Below, in pieces: positions 1-10,100 of a stretch of DNA of 64,000 nt. The notes under the pieces are model-generated. The model saw only the letters and a program-made list of their open reading frames with translations. It was not told the origin of the DNA and ran no database searches. A program made the position numbers and the translations under genes. The stretch is taken from NCBI RefSeq assembly GCF_004027225.2, contig NC_044290.2, forward strand, positions 9,068,906 to 9,132,905, written 5' to 3'. This DNA comes from Strigops habroptila (Eukaryota; Chordata; Aves; Psittaciformes; Psittacidae). Position 1 is the first letter of the stretch, and the number at the start of each line of letters is the position of its first letter.

Positions 1-646
1 CCGCATGGCGGGGCCGGCCATTAACATCCGCTTACACAACACAAAGCGGGAGCCGGCCGGCTTCTGCCAGCAGCAGCTAGAGCCGCCGTCCCTTGTGAGG
101 GGGAAGGGAGGAAGAGGGAACCGCCCTACCGAGAGCTCCCCAAGGCTTCGGCATCGACGAAGCGCCCGGCCAACCCACTGACCCACAAACCTCCACCAGC
201 CCGCCACTCCCAGCCCACCCCCCCGGCGGGGGACAGGGGAGAACCGAGCTCTGCGGGAACCATCCGTTCTTGGGGGTACGTCCCCGGAGCAGCGGGGGAC
301 AAGTCCCTTTTCCCCACGAAATAAACCCCCTCCCGCGCCCCTCTTGAGGCGGTCAGACGCAAGCGGGGGCTGCGCCGAGGCGGATAGACCCGACTCCGTC
401 CCGCACTGCACGGCCACGCACGGACGGTGACCGCCTGCACGGCTGTTGAGAGCTCCTGAGGCCAGCTCCCCTCCCCCGGCTTCCCCTCGCCGAGCTCCGC
501 ACGGCAGGAGCTGAGGAGAAAGGCTCCAGGGCCCAGCCCCCGCCACTCGCCGCCATTTTAAGCGCTGAAAAAAACAACCACCACAGCCCCATGGTCGGTC
601 TAAGAGTCCGGACGCTGGCGGCGGCTAGCGCCAGCCGGGCCCCCGG
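1..646 (-). other. DDX5: DDX5 intron 1 (5' part), CpG rich
   Basis: This GC-rich intron sequence follows the DDX5 exon 1 donor. It contains GCCGCCATTTTA at 549-560, a YY1-type element (TAAAATGGCGGC on the transcribed strand), placed downstream of the promoter as is common for YY1. I found no exon and no repeat. Open frames here are what high GC content gives by chance. Confidence 0.6.
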
Positions 647-652
647 ACTCAC

Positions 653-684
653 CCTCTATCCCTGTCGCTGGAATACCCTGGCAT
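653..684 (-). CDS. DDX5: DDX5 exon 1, coding part (gene continues off the left edge)
   Basis: DDX5 (p68) is a nuclear DEAD-box RNA helicase that acts in splicing, microRNA processing and transcriptional coactivation. Only the first coding exon is here. Read on the minus strand from the ATG at 684, it encodes MPGYSSDRDRG and then meets a consensus donor GTGAGT at 652-647. Human DDX5 begins MSGYSSDRDRGRDRG, so ten of the eleven residues match, and the split codon agrees with a following arginine-rich exon. I found no second exon in 1-646, so the helicase motifs all lie to the left. The gene is divergent from CEP95, as in human. Identification rests on a short peptide plus synteny, but both agree well. 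Confidence 0.88.
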
Positions 685-785
685 AGCGATGGTGGCGGTG
701 GGCGAGACGATCCCGGTCACTTAAAGAGGGGTGGCGAAGGGCAGCGCGGGCTCCGGCGCGGCTGGTGGGGGCCACTCACTGTGGG
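685..785 (-). other. DDX5: DDX5 5' UTR (approximate)
   Basis: This is the stretch between the expected start site, about 25-30 bases downstream of the TATA box at 809-815, and the ATG at 684. The exact start site is inferred, not seen. The segment is GC rich, and I see no intron or upstream ATG that would compete strongly. Confidence 0.5.
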
Positions 786-962
786 GCGCGCGGCCGCCCG
801 GATGCCGGTTATATAGGGGGTGCCGCGGGGGCTGCTGGGAGCCGGCCGTGACGCAAGCGCAAAGCCCGCCCCCCGCGTTATGTAACGGCGCGAGCTGCCC
901 TTAGGCCCCGCCCCCAGCCGCGTCCTGACCGGCTCCTGCGCGCGCGGCCGGAAGTTCCCGCC
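786..962 (-). promoter_or_regulatory. DDX5: DDX5 core and proximal promoter
   Basis: Read on the minus strand there is a TATATAA box at 815-809, unusual inside a CpG island. Behind it are GTTATGTAAC at 877-886 (fits the D-box RTTAYGTAAY bound by PAR-bZIP/E4BP4 and C/EBP factors), TGACGCAA at 849-856 (CRE/ATF-C/EBP-like), GC boxes, an ETS motif CCGGAAGT at 948-955 and an E2F-like TTCCCGCC at 955-962. Motif matches are seen in the sequence; factor binding is inferred. Confidence 0.65.
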
Positions 963-1290
963 CCCCTTTTGGGGGGTGGGGCCTCCGCTGCCGTCACTGC
1001 TCGCAGCGCCCCGCCCGCGCGAAACAGGGCGCGAACGGCTGAGCCCCAGCCCGCGGCCTAGCGGAGCCTACCCGCGACCCCCGGCTGAGGCCGGAGGGGA
1101 GCGGGGTTTGCCCGGCGCGGTTCGGTCTGCCCGGACAGCCCCTGAGCTCCGCGGGGCCTGGCGGGCAGCGCTGGGAGGGCACGCTGTGAGCCACGTCCCC
1201 CGAGCTCGGCACCTCACACACACTCACATTCTTGTGAACGGCTCATGGAGGGCGCCGGTGGGTGAAACGCGGGCTCAGGCGGAGCTGCCA

Positions 1291-2107
1291 CGTTTAACCA
1301 ATAACTGATACTCGAAGGAAGGGCAGGTTGAGGCACACGCGACTACCCGAGACACCGAAGGAGCTGAGATGTGTACCTCCTCACGATCACAACTGTTGGA
1401 CGCAGTCACAACAGCAGATATACTATTAAACGTTACTTTCACCAGTGCCTTCAGACTGCCTCTTATAAATACACGACTGGAAACAGTTGTCACTGTTATC
1501 TTTCCAAATTCCACCACAGGGCTAGTTCAGCAATTCAAAGGTCACAAGCAGTGCACCAGTGCAGGGGAGGACAGGGCTGTTCAGAAAGCACACGTATAAC
1601 AGACATCAAATACCTCAAGTGGGTGCTGCACTGCTTTGCTGGCGTGAGGAGTAACCTGAACGTCTGCTACAAGAGGCTTTAAGCACACAAGAGGAAAGGT
1701 GAAGCTGGAAGCACACACGCTCGCAGCCATATTGCCACACCACCTGTTTAAACCAGTGGCGAACACGAATGAAAACAACATAAGGAAGAGGAAACGCCAT
1801 AACAACACTGCTTATATCCTCTCACCTCCCAGCAATCTCAGCTTTAAGGCTTCTCTGAGGCAAAATTAACTGTATTTGATGGCCATTTCTTCCCATTTTT
1901 GGTTCTATTTATGCTCATGGCTTCTAAAATACTATGACAATGTGTTTCGCAGTTTAATTGTATGCTACCTGAAAAACATTTGCTTTCACTTTCCAGTTCT
2001 TACTGCCTGGTAAGAACATAGGGCACAAAATGAGTTATTAAAAATGGTGAGTAATAATTATCTGTTTATACCCTTTTACAGACACGAGTATCTTCTAAGT
2101 CACCTAC
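1291..2107. other. DDX5-CEP95 spacer, first part; nothing recognised
   Basis: This is AT-richer sequence between the two CpG islands. I find no repeat, RNA gene or exon that I recognise. Short open frames on both strands lack conserved features or a splice context. Confidence 0.5.
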
Positions 2108-3180
2108 TTAGTAAACCAAAGCTGCAGTCTGTTCCTTCTGTTTTAAAAGCAATTCCACTCTTGCGATCATCCTTGCTATTTTCTCTTTATTGACAAGAAA
2201 TGCACAGTATTCCCAAGCTGGGCCCCACGCAGATTCACATAATGAAGGCATAAAGATGTTTTTGATCTGTTGTGTATTATTTCCTACTGATTCCAACCCC
2301 TCCTTTTTTTTTTGCCTTTGGATGGTTGCCAAGAATGCAGCCAGGGTTTCAAAGAATATTACTACATGTTTCTGTGATCTCTTCCTCAGAAGTAACACCT
2401 AAGTCAGGATTATCTTTGTTTATGAGTAGCCACAGCTGTTCCCCCCTCAGCAATTTGGAATACCACCTCGATCAATCACCTTTTCTTATTATTAATCTGT
2501 TCTTTTAGTAGCACTTCAACCTGACCAAGTTTGTTAATACTATCCCTGCAAGCTTCTAATACAGGATCCTCCCCCTTTTTCAGTATGGGGTTACTGATTC
2601 AATACAGTTTGTTAAAGATTTTTCTCCCAAAATACTCCTTTTAATGCTCGATACCGACTGAGTCGATCAGCTTCCTGCTTCTGATGAGTCTGAAAAAGGT
2701 TTTTGCAAAGGCTGTGAAAAGAGCAAATTGTCTGATCTTCCCTTGCTCTTGCCTGTTACAGTGAGCTTAACACAGCTTGGGTTTTCTGTTTGTGTATAAC
2801 TTGGCAGTTCCTGTTTCTGCGTTTACCATTGCAAAGGTTTTGAAGAATTGAAAAGACTAAACAAACCCCTCAGTCTCGCCAGCACACATTTAATGTGCAA
2901 GTGACTCCTTCTGATTTCCTCTTTGAGAAAAACTTCTGTATTTTTGAGTTCCACCCTTTGAAGTTAAACATCAATATTTTCCTGTGTTCTTACTTTGAGC
3001 CAACATATGTGAAGCGAATCAACGCAGCTTTGCAGAGCTGCATATCTGTGAAACTGAAACCCATGTTCTAGTATTAATTTCGATAGTACTGATCTGTGTT
3101 TGCTTATATGCACAAAAGCTCTTTTGTGCTTAAGGCTGTACGCGTGTTTGGATTATGTATCTACAAATTACGTCTGCAGA
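2108..3180 (-). pseudogene. Degenerate coding relic, possibly HAUS5-like (tentative)
   Basis: The minus strand carries a run of protein-like segments interrupted by stops and frame changes. In 5' to 3' order they include SADVICRYIIQTR (from 3180), VELKNTEVFLKEEIRRSHLH (near 2960), THQKQEADRLSRYRALKG (near 2690), EDPVLEACRDSINKLGQ (near 2570), GEQLWLLINKDNPDLG (near 2440) and a long terminal segment ending ARVELLLKQKEQ before a stop at 2108-2110. Composition is coiled-coil like, rich in E, K, L and Q. From memory, the order resembles the N-terminal half of HAUS5, an augmin subunit of the mitotic spindle: an ADIW-YI-Q motif, then an LE-L---V--L--EI heptad stretch, then PSL--W. That assignment is weak. 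Several in-frame stops mean it cannot make a full protein as it stands. Splice-like ends flank some pieces, for example an acceptor just before 3180 and donors GTAAGAAC near 3010 and 3230, so it may descend from an intron-containing gene and not a retrocopy. It could also be chance. Confidence 0.33.
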
Positions 3181-3540
3181 CTGTTAGAGCAAACATCACT
3201 GCTGATGTTTACTTGCTGCCATTGTTCTTACAGTAACAGTTGGGATCTCAGCAGCTGCGGGAGTTTAAGGATAAGGGGCACCATTTTTTTATTACTTTTG
3301 TGTAACTTAACATGCAAATTCCAGAATTCCTAAACAGCATGGAATATTGTTGCTCCGTAAGGAATACACTTTCACCATCCAACGTCTCCAAACCCCTCTT
3401 TGCTAGCAGCTAATAAATCAGTAAGCTTCACTGAACAAAACCTTTTAATAAAGGTTCCAGCACTGTCACCCCGCATTTCCCAAGCCAGCCTACACCACCC
3501 TCCAGTCTAACACGAACTCTCCACCCCGTTCACACAAACA
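3181..3540. other. DDX5-CEP95 spacer, last part
   Basis: AT-rich sequence leads into the CEP95 CpG island. On the minus strand a short segment around 3232-3276 lies between an AG and a GTAAGAAC donor-like site and could belong to the relic at 2108-3180. Nothing else is recognised. Confidence 0.35.
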
Positions 3541-3717
3541 CCGTCTCCCGCAGACACGCGCGGGCCGGCCCGGCAAGGTCAAGTGCTAGAACTTTCCCCG
3601 CTCCACCCTCCCGGCGGAGCCCAGCCCCCGGCCCGCCCAACGCTGCTGGAGGAAACGCCAACCACCGCCTCCTTTGGGTGACGAAGGCGGAACCACCCCG
3701 GGCAAACCCCCAACGCC

Positions 3718-4062
3718 GCCGCCATTTTACGCCACCAGCCGCCCTGCGCGGCTGGCACGCTGCCCGGCCGCACCCGGGGGAGCCCGGGCCGTGGCGGGGG
3801 GGACCCGGGCAGGGCCCTCACGGCGCTGCTGAGGCGATCCCGGAGGGCCCACATGGGAGGGGGGAGCAATCACATGACAGGAAGCGGGCGACACGTGACC
3901 CACGCTGCGGCGTGGCTTTGAGGCACAGGCTCTTTTCTCCCGCCGCCCCCCTTCTCCGTTTCCATGGTGACCGGCGGGCCCGCAGCCCGCAACGGCGACA
4001 GATGCCGGAAGTAAACGCTGCCCGGCGCGACAGCCCCGCCCGTTCCGGCGCAGCTGCCCAAT
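3718..4062 (+). promoter_or_regulatory. CEP95: Other CEP95 proximal promoter motifs
   Basis: The region holds a YY1-type element (TAAAATGGCGGC on the minus strand, 3718-3729), an E-box CACGTG at 3892-3897 within GGTCACGTGT on the minus strand (USF/TFE/MYC type), an ETS/GABP site CCGGAAGT at 4005-4012 and a CCAAT box (CCAATCAG) starting at 4058. There is no TATA box. The start site is probably about 4090-4120, giving a short 5' UTR. Confidence 0.5.
3958..3971 (+). promoter_or_regulatory. CEP95: RFX X-box in the CEP95 promoter
   Basis: GTTTCCATGGTGAC fits the imperfect-palindrome X-box RYYNYY-N(1-3)-RRNRAC, with half sites GTTTCC and GGTGAC and a two-base spacer. It sits 160-173 bases upstream of the ATG. 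RFX factors drive many ciliary and centrosomal genes, which suits CEP95. The motif is seen; binding is inferred. Confidence 0.6.
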
Positions 4063-4130
4063 CAGCGCGCAGGACGCCGCGAGGGGACGTTTAAATCTCC
4101 CGGGTCGGTTGGCGCCTGAGGCGCCGCGCC

Positions 4131-4152
4131 ATGGGCACCGCCGAGGATAGAG
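4131..4152 (+). CDS. CEP95: CEP95 exon 1 (coding part)
   Basis: Codons 1-7 plus one base (MGTAEDR), followed by donor GTAGGG. Splicing to exon 2 forms the aspartate of the conserved DWV motif. Confidence 0.88.
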
Positions 4153-7100
4153 GTAGGGGCGGCTCAGCGGAGAGGGGCTCTCTCCCTCCTGGATTCGTGG
4201 CCTTCCCGGCGCGGTGGTGGCGTGTCCCCGCCGTCCTGTGGGCAGTGTGACCCCCGGAGGAGCAGCCCGCCTTCGTGCGCTGCAGGGGTGGAGGAGGCGA
4301 GGCGGAGAGAGCTGCCCTTTCTCTCTCTACCTTGTCACCTACCTGCTGCTCGCATCGCTCACACCGTCCGTCTGGTTCAGGCGTGCTGTTCCGTAAAGCT
4401 GTTGCTCGTGTTGTTGCTTTTTAAGCTCTTTATGTTAATCTCCTCTTCCCCGCCCCCCCGGGACACATTTACATTGATAAAGCTGGAGATGAACTTAAGT
4501 TTTCTGAGGCATGGGTCTGAAATATAGGAGATGCTACTTGAACCTCTTGTGCATCTGAAGCTATTAAAATGTTAGGGTAAAGTGATTTCTGGAACTGAAT
4601 TAATAATAGTGATGGAAAAGCAATACTGCCTGTGTACAGAAGCATGAAACACGCACAAATCAGTTTCTGTTGTAGCAATTGTATACTCTGTTCCTTCCAA
4701 AGATGGTTAATCCATTCTATAGTAATTTAAAGTCCTTGATAATGCCTGTTAAAGTATTGCTTTGTTTGCAAAAGCAACATATGGGGGGAAAATCCAAACC
4801 TCAAGAGTCTAACAGAGATGAAGGCTTTTGCTTTTCCAGGTTGACATTTCAATTGGGTAACGAGGAAGGCTGTAGAAATGCATGTACTTCAAAGCACTTT
4901 GGATTCAGGGCTCAAAAGTTTTGGGAGAATCAGGCTGTTTACGGACACATCTTACTGTGCTCAACATAGAGTGAAGTTGGTGGGACCAGCTCCAGATTCT
5001 TGTATTCCCCAAACAACAAACTAATCAAAGTAGTCCTTGAATTTCACTTTCATGAAGGATAGTTACATTAGCAGTGTTGTGATTGCATAAGAGTGTAAGA
5101 GAAATGGGGTTTGTAAAGAGAAGAGCTCATCTTTTCCAAAAAAGTATATGTCATTTCTAATTCTTGATAAAAAGATGTATCAAAGCTTATTTTATAAGTC
5201 CATTAAGGTTTGGAATTCCTGGCTATGCAGCCAGACCAAAATTTGCTTTCCATTTTGTGGAAGAAAAAACAGTAATCTGCCCAACTTGTGGTACTTTGGT
5301 GTCCTACGACTCTCAAGTCCAATTGTGCATGATGCTGGCATGGATCCTTCCTCACTCTTTCCTTGTTTCCATCCGAAAGGAAAGGTTTCCTGAAAGGAGG
5401 TTGTAGTGAGGTGGGGATCAGTCTCTTCACCAAGCAGCAAGTAATAGAATGAGAGAAAATGGCCTTGAGTTGGGCCAGGGGAGGTTCAGATTGAATACTA
5501 GGAAAAATTTCTTCACCAAAAGGGTTGTCCAGCACTGCAACAGGCTGCCCAAGGGAGTGGTTGAGCCACCACTCCTGGAGGTGTTTAAAAGCTGTGTAAA
5601 TGTGGTGCTTAGGGACATGGTTGAGTGGGAGTTGGCAGTGCTGGGTTAAGGGCTGGACTTGATCTTGCAGGTCTTTTCCATCCTAAACCTACATTCTACC
5701 TGAAGTAAACAGGGCATGGCATGGAGCAGTAAGCATACAACATGCTCAGTATTTTGGACAATCAGGAATGACCACCTATGGTGGGGTGAGAGACACTTAA
5801 ACAGGTTCCATCTTTCACTATGAGTCACCATGTCTTTATTTCTCTGCCTTTCAGTTCTGACTGAAATGTTTTTAATATGTTTTACTTCTGAACAGATTGG
5901 GTCAGCGTTGCCAATGATCTTCTAAGGAGCTGTCACATAAACCAGCACATAAAGCATCTCTCAGAATGTGGTGCTGATGTGTTTGTTCGTCTTTATGAGT
6001 CAATCTTGAGAGAAAAAGTACCAGGTGGGAACAATAGTCAGGAATTTCTAAACCTGCTTTTCTTTTTTTTTTTCCCCCTTTATATTTTACAAATTCAAGT
6101 TTACAAACCCTACCACAGATAAGGCTTTTAAAGTGTTTGTGTCCTTCCAAAGACAAACACATATGATTGTCATTGTTTAAGAAGATTTAAGTACTCTAGG
6201 CCAATTTTTGTGGCTTTTTTATCTGGTAGGAATGGCAGCTGTGAGGGGAGTTCACTCGCATGGCTACAGCAACACTTCTTCTATTGTAAATTAGGCCTTG
6301 AAAGCCATACATAGGCACAGTGCCTTGGAAGGGTGGGAGTTGGCTCATTATTAACATTTCAGGATTAATACTGAAGCCTATTCTCATAAAATGCTTAATA
6401 CTTGTAGTCTGCTGAGAGCTGTGACTTAACTCTGATTTAACCCAACTCCATTTCACTTCAGTGACAATGGTTAAGCAAGGGCTATACAATTATCTATGTT
6501 TGCTTTATGGTAAACTATTCTGTTTGGGAAGTGTCAAGACTCCTACTTGCAGAAGATTTTAATAGCACTGAGGTAACTGGCAGCTACTGGAGGTAGAAGT
6601 CCTGTTAAATATAAGCTCAGAACTAAAAATAATGCTGCTCCCAATTAAGTAGAATACATTGCAGTCCAGCTAGTCTCTGACAGGGGAAGAAGTGACCTTA
6701 ACACAAACTGCTGTTCCAGTATGATGATCTGAACTAGATGTGTGTGCTGGGAGTGAAGAGGAAAAATACTTTGGTGGTCTCTATTCTTGAATTCAATACT
6801 TCAGCTGATAAAATCCTCACAGCTTCCAGGAGTGTTCCAAGTTTGTACTCAGTATTTATAAAAAGTCACACAACTATATGATACTTGGGCTTTTCACCAA
6901 GTAGATAAGGTATTGAGAAAGTACTTTGAAGTGAAAGTTAGTTTAGTTAAAATATCTGCAATAAGCTATCCACTTAGCCTAAAACCTATTATTTATTTTA
7001 AATAGATTTCATAGCTACTCCTAGAAGCCAAGAGGATGATGCACATAATGTGCAAGCAGTAATAGATTCCCTGGCATTGGACTATTTGCAGGTCAGCTTG

Positions 7101-10100
7101 TCACACATCACTGGTAAGTATTCATTTTAACATAGACAAACACCAGCTGAATATCTGTGTGGTTTGATTTTAACAACTTATAAGAACCATATGTTATAAA
7201 GCATACTTTCAGACTTACATGAAAGGTCTTTTTCCTGTAGTGAATGTCATCAAAACACTAAACCCTTGACTTGGACATCAGCTGATAGTTTAAACAGCAA
7301 GCAGAGAATAAATAGGAGCTGTCTTGTGTGAGACAGACCTGTAAGAAACGTTGAAGTTAATTATCAGTCGTACTTCACTCATCTGCTAAAGTGTTACCTG
7401 CAGTCTGTTACTGACTGCCTCAGTGTTTTTCTGTATTCAGTTAGAGCTTGGAGCCTGGGTTTGACATGAGCCTTGAATTTTGAACTTGTTACAGCATTTT
7501 AAAAAGCTGGTGAGTAAAGACTTAAACCGTGTTGTGTCTGTCCTTTGTACACAGATAAAAGCTTTCACTGAGTGTTCATAGGTACAGTCTCACATAACAC
7601 AGCCTGCAAAGAATGAAAACTGCTTGCTTGATACCAAATATCTCTTTCTAATTTGGTACCTATGCAGCGTGGCTAGTGTTTGTAATCCTGCCTGTCAGTC
7701 CATAGACTTAGTTCATGCTGTAGCTAATATGTATAAGAAAACACACAAGAATTTCCAAATGCTCTTCTCCAGAAAACTGCTTTTGAGAATTTTTCTTGTG
7801 GGAAGTACTAATTATTAACATGTGACAGTACCTTCTCTTAAGGTGAGAACATTGTGAAAGGAGAGAAGGAATCTATCAGAAACCTCCTGGAAATATTTGA
7901 TGGTTTGTTAGAGTATCTTACAGAAGAAGACAGTGAATCTTCTCAGGATGGAGGTGAGTAGAAGGATATCCTAGTTTAAGGTTCTGCTACTACTATATTA
8001 TGGACAGCTTACTTTTTCTGTTTGTCTGCTATCAAGTTATCTTGCTGAGAGCTTAGGTTCTCATGACCTTGGTATTCATGGCTGGAAAACAGCTCCCATA
8101 ATAGGTAAAAACTGTTTCTGTACTGTTCTCCTCCCTAGCAGTGCTGGGGAATGATATCTATTGGAAGATGTAAGCTATGTGAAAACTTCTTTTGGGACAC
8201 CCAGAGTGTTTCCAATGTAGCAAAGATTTAATGGGTGTGTTTGCCTTATTTGTAACCTTGACAATGCAGAAGAGAGAATGAAACTGGCCATGGAGAGGGG
8301 CGGGAGGGAGAGTGAGGAGGAAACTTCAGTGGCCAAACTGGGTATTTACATTCCTTATTTTCATAAACAATAATCATAAACCAGAGAATTTATTTTCCCC
8401 AAAATTTGTTAAAGGGCAAGAATTGTGGAATGTAATCTTTCTGCTTCATTCCTGTGGCAGAAACCTTCCCCAGGCAATTCATCCTCTGTTACTATGTTGC
8501 TTTTTGACTTGTCAGATGTTAGGATTCAGGGAGGGAAATGTTGAGTTTAATTAGAACAATGAGCAAATGTCCCTTTTACTTACTCAGAGACAAACAGGGG
8601 GGTGACTTAAGCTTTCCTGTGAAGTGGGCCTTGAGCAGATCCATAGCAGGGGCTATTTTGAGGAAAATGCTAAACAGAAGACAAGCTACTCAGCCCTTCA
8701 GAGACATCATCATTAGTGCAGACTGGGTACTGGTCTTACTATCTTAAAGCTGATAAGAACTGTCATCGCTGGCTGTTGCACCCTGTGAGTAAAGGGGAGA
8801 GGACTTGGTGGCAGAGACAATGGCCTCCTGTCCTGGTTTGCTGTGAATGGCAGAAAAAGCAGTAGCAATTTTCAGTGCCTGTATTTCTGCTTTTTCCTTC
8901 TGTCAGACTGCTGCTGCTACCCAGTAAGTGTTGGTGGCTCCAATTTTCTAGTTAGAAGTACAGGATTTAATTATTTTGAGGAAGAAAAAGTTATTTATAA
9001 CTGAAACAGGGTATATGGTAGTTGTAGTGCTTTGAAAACCTACCATAAAAGTTTCCCCCTCCAAGTGTTTTATTCCACTTAAACTGTTTTGATGATATTG
9101 GCAATAATACCTGTGAATAGGTAGAAGTAATTTTCCTCTTACTGTTAACAGAGGAGGCCAATGTGCTATCCAGTCATGAAATTCAGATTGCACCTCAGGA
9201 GCAGCTGGAAAGCAATGCTGGTCAACTTACACAGCCTTCAATATTCTCATCAGTTGAAGGGTAAGACCAATTCTGAGTATTTACATTGACACAGTCATTG
9301 ACTATCTTTGTGTGTATCTGTAGAGAAACTAGCAGGTTTTTAATAGTATACAAGTAGGAAACATACTGATTACATATGTCAAATGGAATGTGAGGTGACT
9401 TTCTCCTTTAGTCAAGCAGCAAGAGGGCTAAAATTAGATCCAGAACTTTTTTTGCCCTTGAAGAGTGCTGCTGATGTTTTGTTTCCCTTAAATTTATTTT
9501 GCATGTGGGATGAAACAAGCTGAGAACTTTGTCTTTGTTCTAAATAACTGTGTTTTAGTTAAATGGCATTCGATTTATCTTGGCAGCTTCTACACTGGTT
9601 TGTTTTATAGAAGCTGGTCTTTCATGCCCTATGCTGTAATAGCCAGCCCCCTGAAGTAGAATTGCCACTCTTCTGCAGCTCCATCTTGTGGACTGAAGTG
9701 GCAAAGAGTTTTAGAGTAAATCCAGAATCATAGAACGGTTAGGGTTGGAAATGACCAGCATTTCACCCTTTATGTTCCCCTTAGGTCCCAGTCAGAATTT
9801 TCTGTTCCATCTTATGATGTAGATGGCTCAGAATCTACCAGTGAATTAATTAGACTTGGAGATACAGCCTATTCGTTTTCCAAGAGAGAGGAAGGTGAGT
9901 GTTTTGAGGGGGGAGGAATTCAGACTACTCTGTAGTAACATTTCCAGGCTTTTGTGTGCCATTTAAAGCCATTATGGGCAGCTCTGGAACAAGTAATGTG
10001 CAGATTACTTAAATGGAGCCCATTCCTATTTTTCTATGAGAATATTCCTATTCTTATCTCTCAAAGTAGAGGCATAAAGAAAAGTTATGAATTATGAAAT

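Larger units (their letters stand above)
1..1290. promoter_or_regulatory. CpG island over the DDX5 promoter
   Basis: GC and CpG content are very high from the left edge to about 1290 and then fall abruptly. The island covers DDX5 exon 1, the start of its intron 1 and about 500 bases upstream of the TATA box. Boundaries are by eye. Confidence 0.75.
3541..4330. promoter_or_regulatory. CEP95: CpG island over the CEP95 promoter
   Basis: GC and CpG content rise sharply at about 3540 and fall at about 4330. The island covers the CEP95 start codon at 4131 and some 590 bases upstream. On the minus strand it also contains an ATG set in a YY1-type element (ATGGCGGCGGCG reading down from 3725), so it may have been bidirectional. 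Confidence 0.75.

Noticed and set aside
1-640. DDX5 exon 2
   Set aside because: No segment on the minus strand encodes the expected RDRGFGAPRFGG continuation, so this is intron only.
976-1308. Open frame of 110 residues upstream of DDX5
   Set aside because: GC-rich CpG-island sequence gives long frames by chance; composition is Arg/Pro/Ala rich with no domain or conserved motif.
5449-5649. Open frame of 66 residues in CEP95 intron 1
   Set aside because: It lies within a CR1 3'-end fragment and has no independent support.
9085-9130. C-box-like TGATGA in CEP95 intron 4, as in box C/D snoRNAs
   Set aside because: The first base of the C box does not fit and there is no D box or terminal stem at the proper distance.
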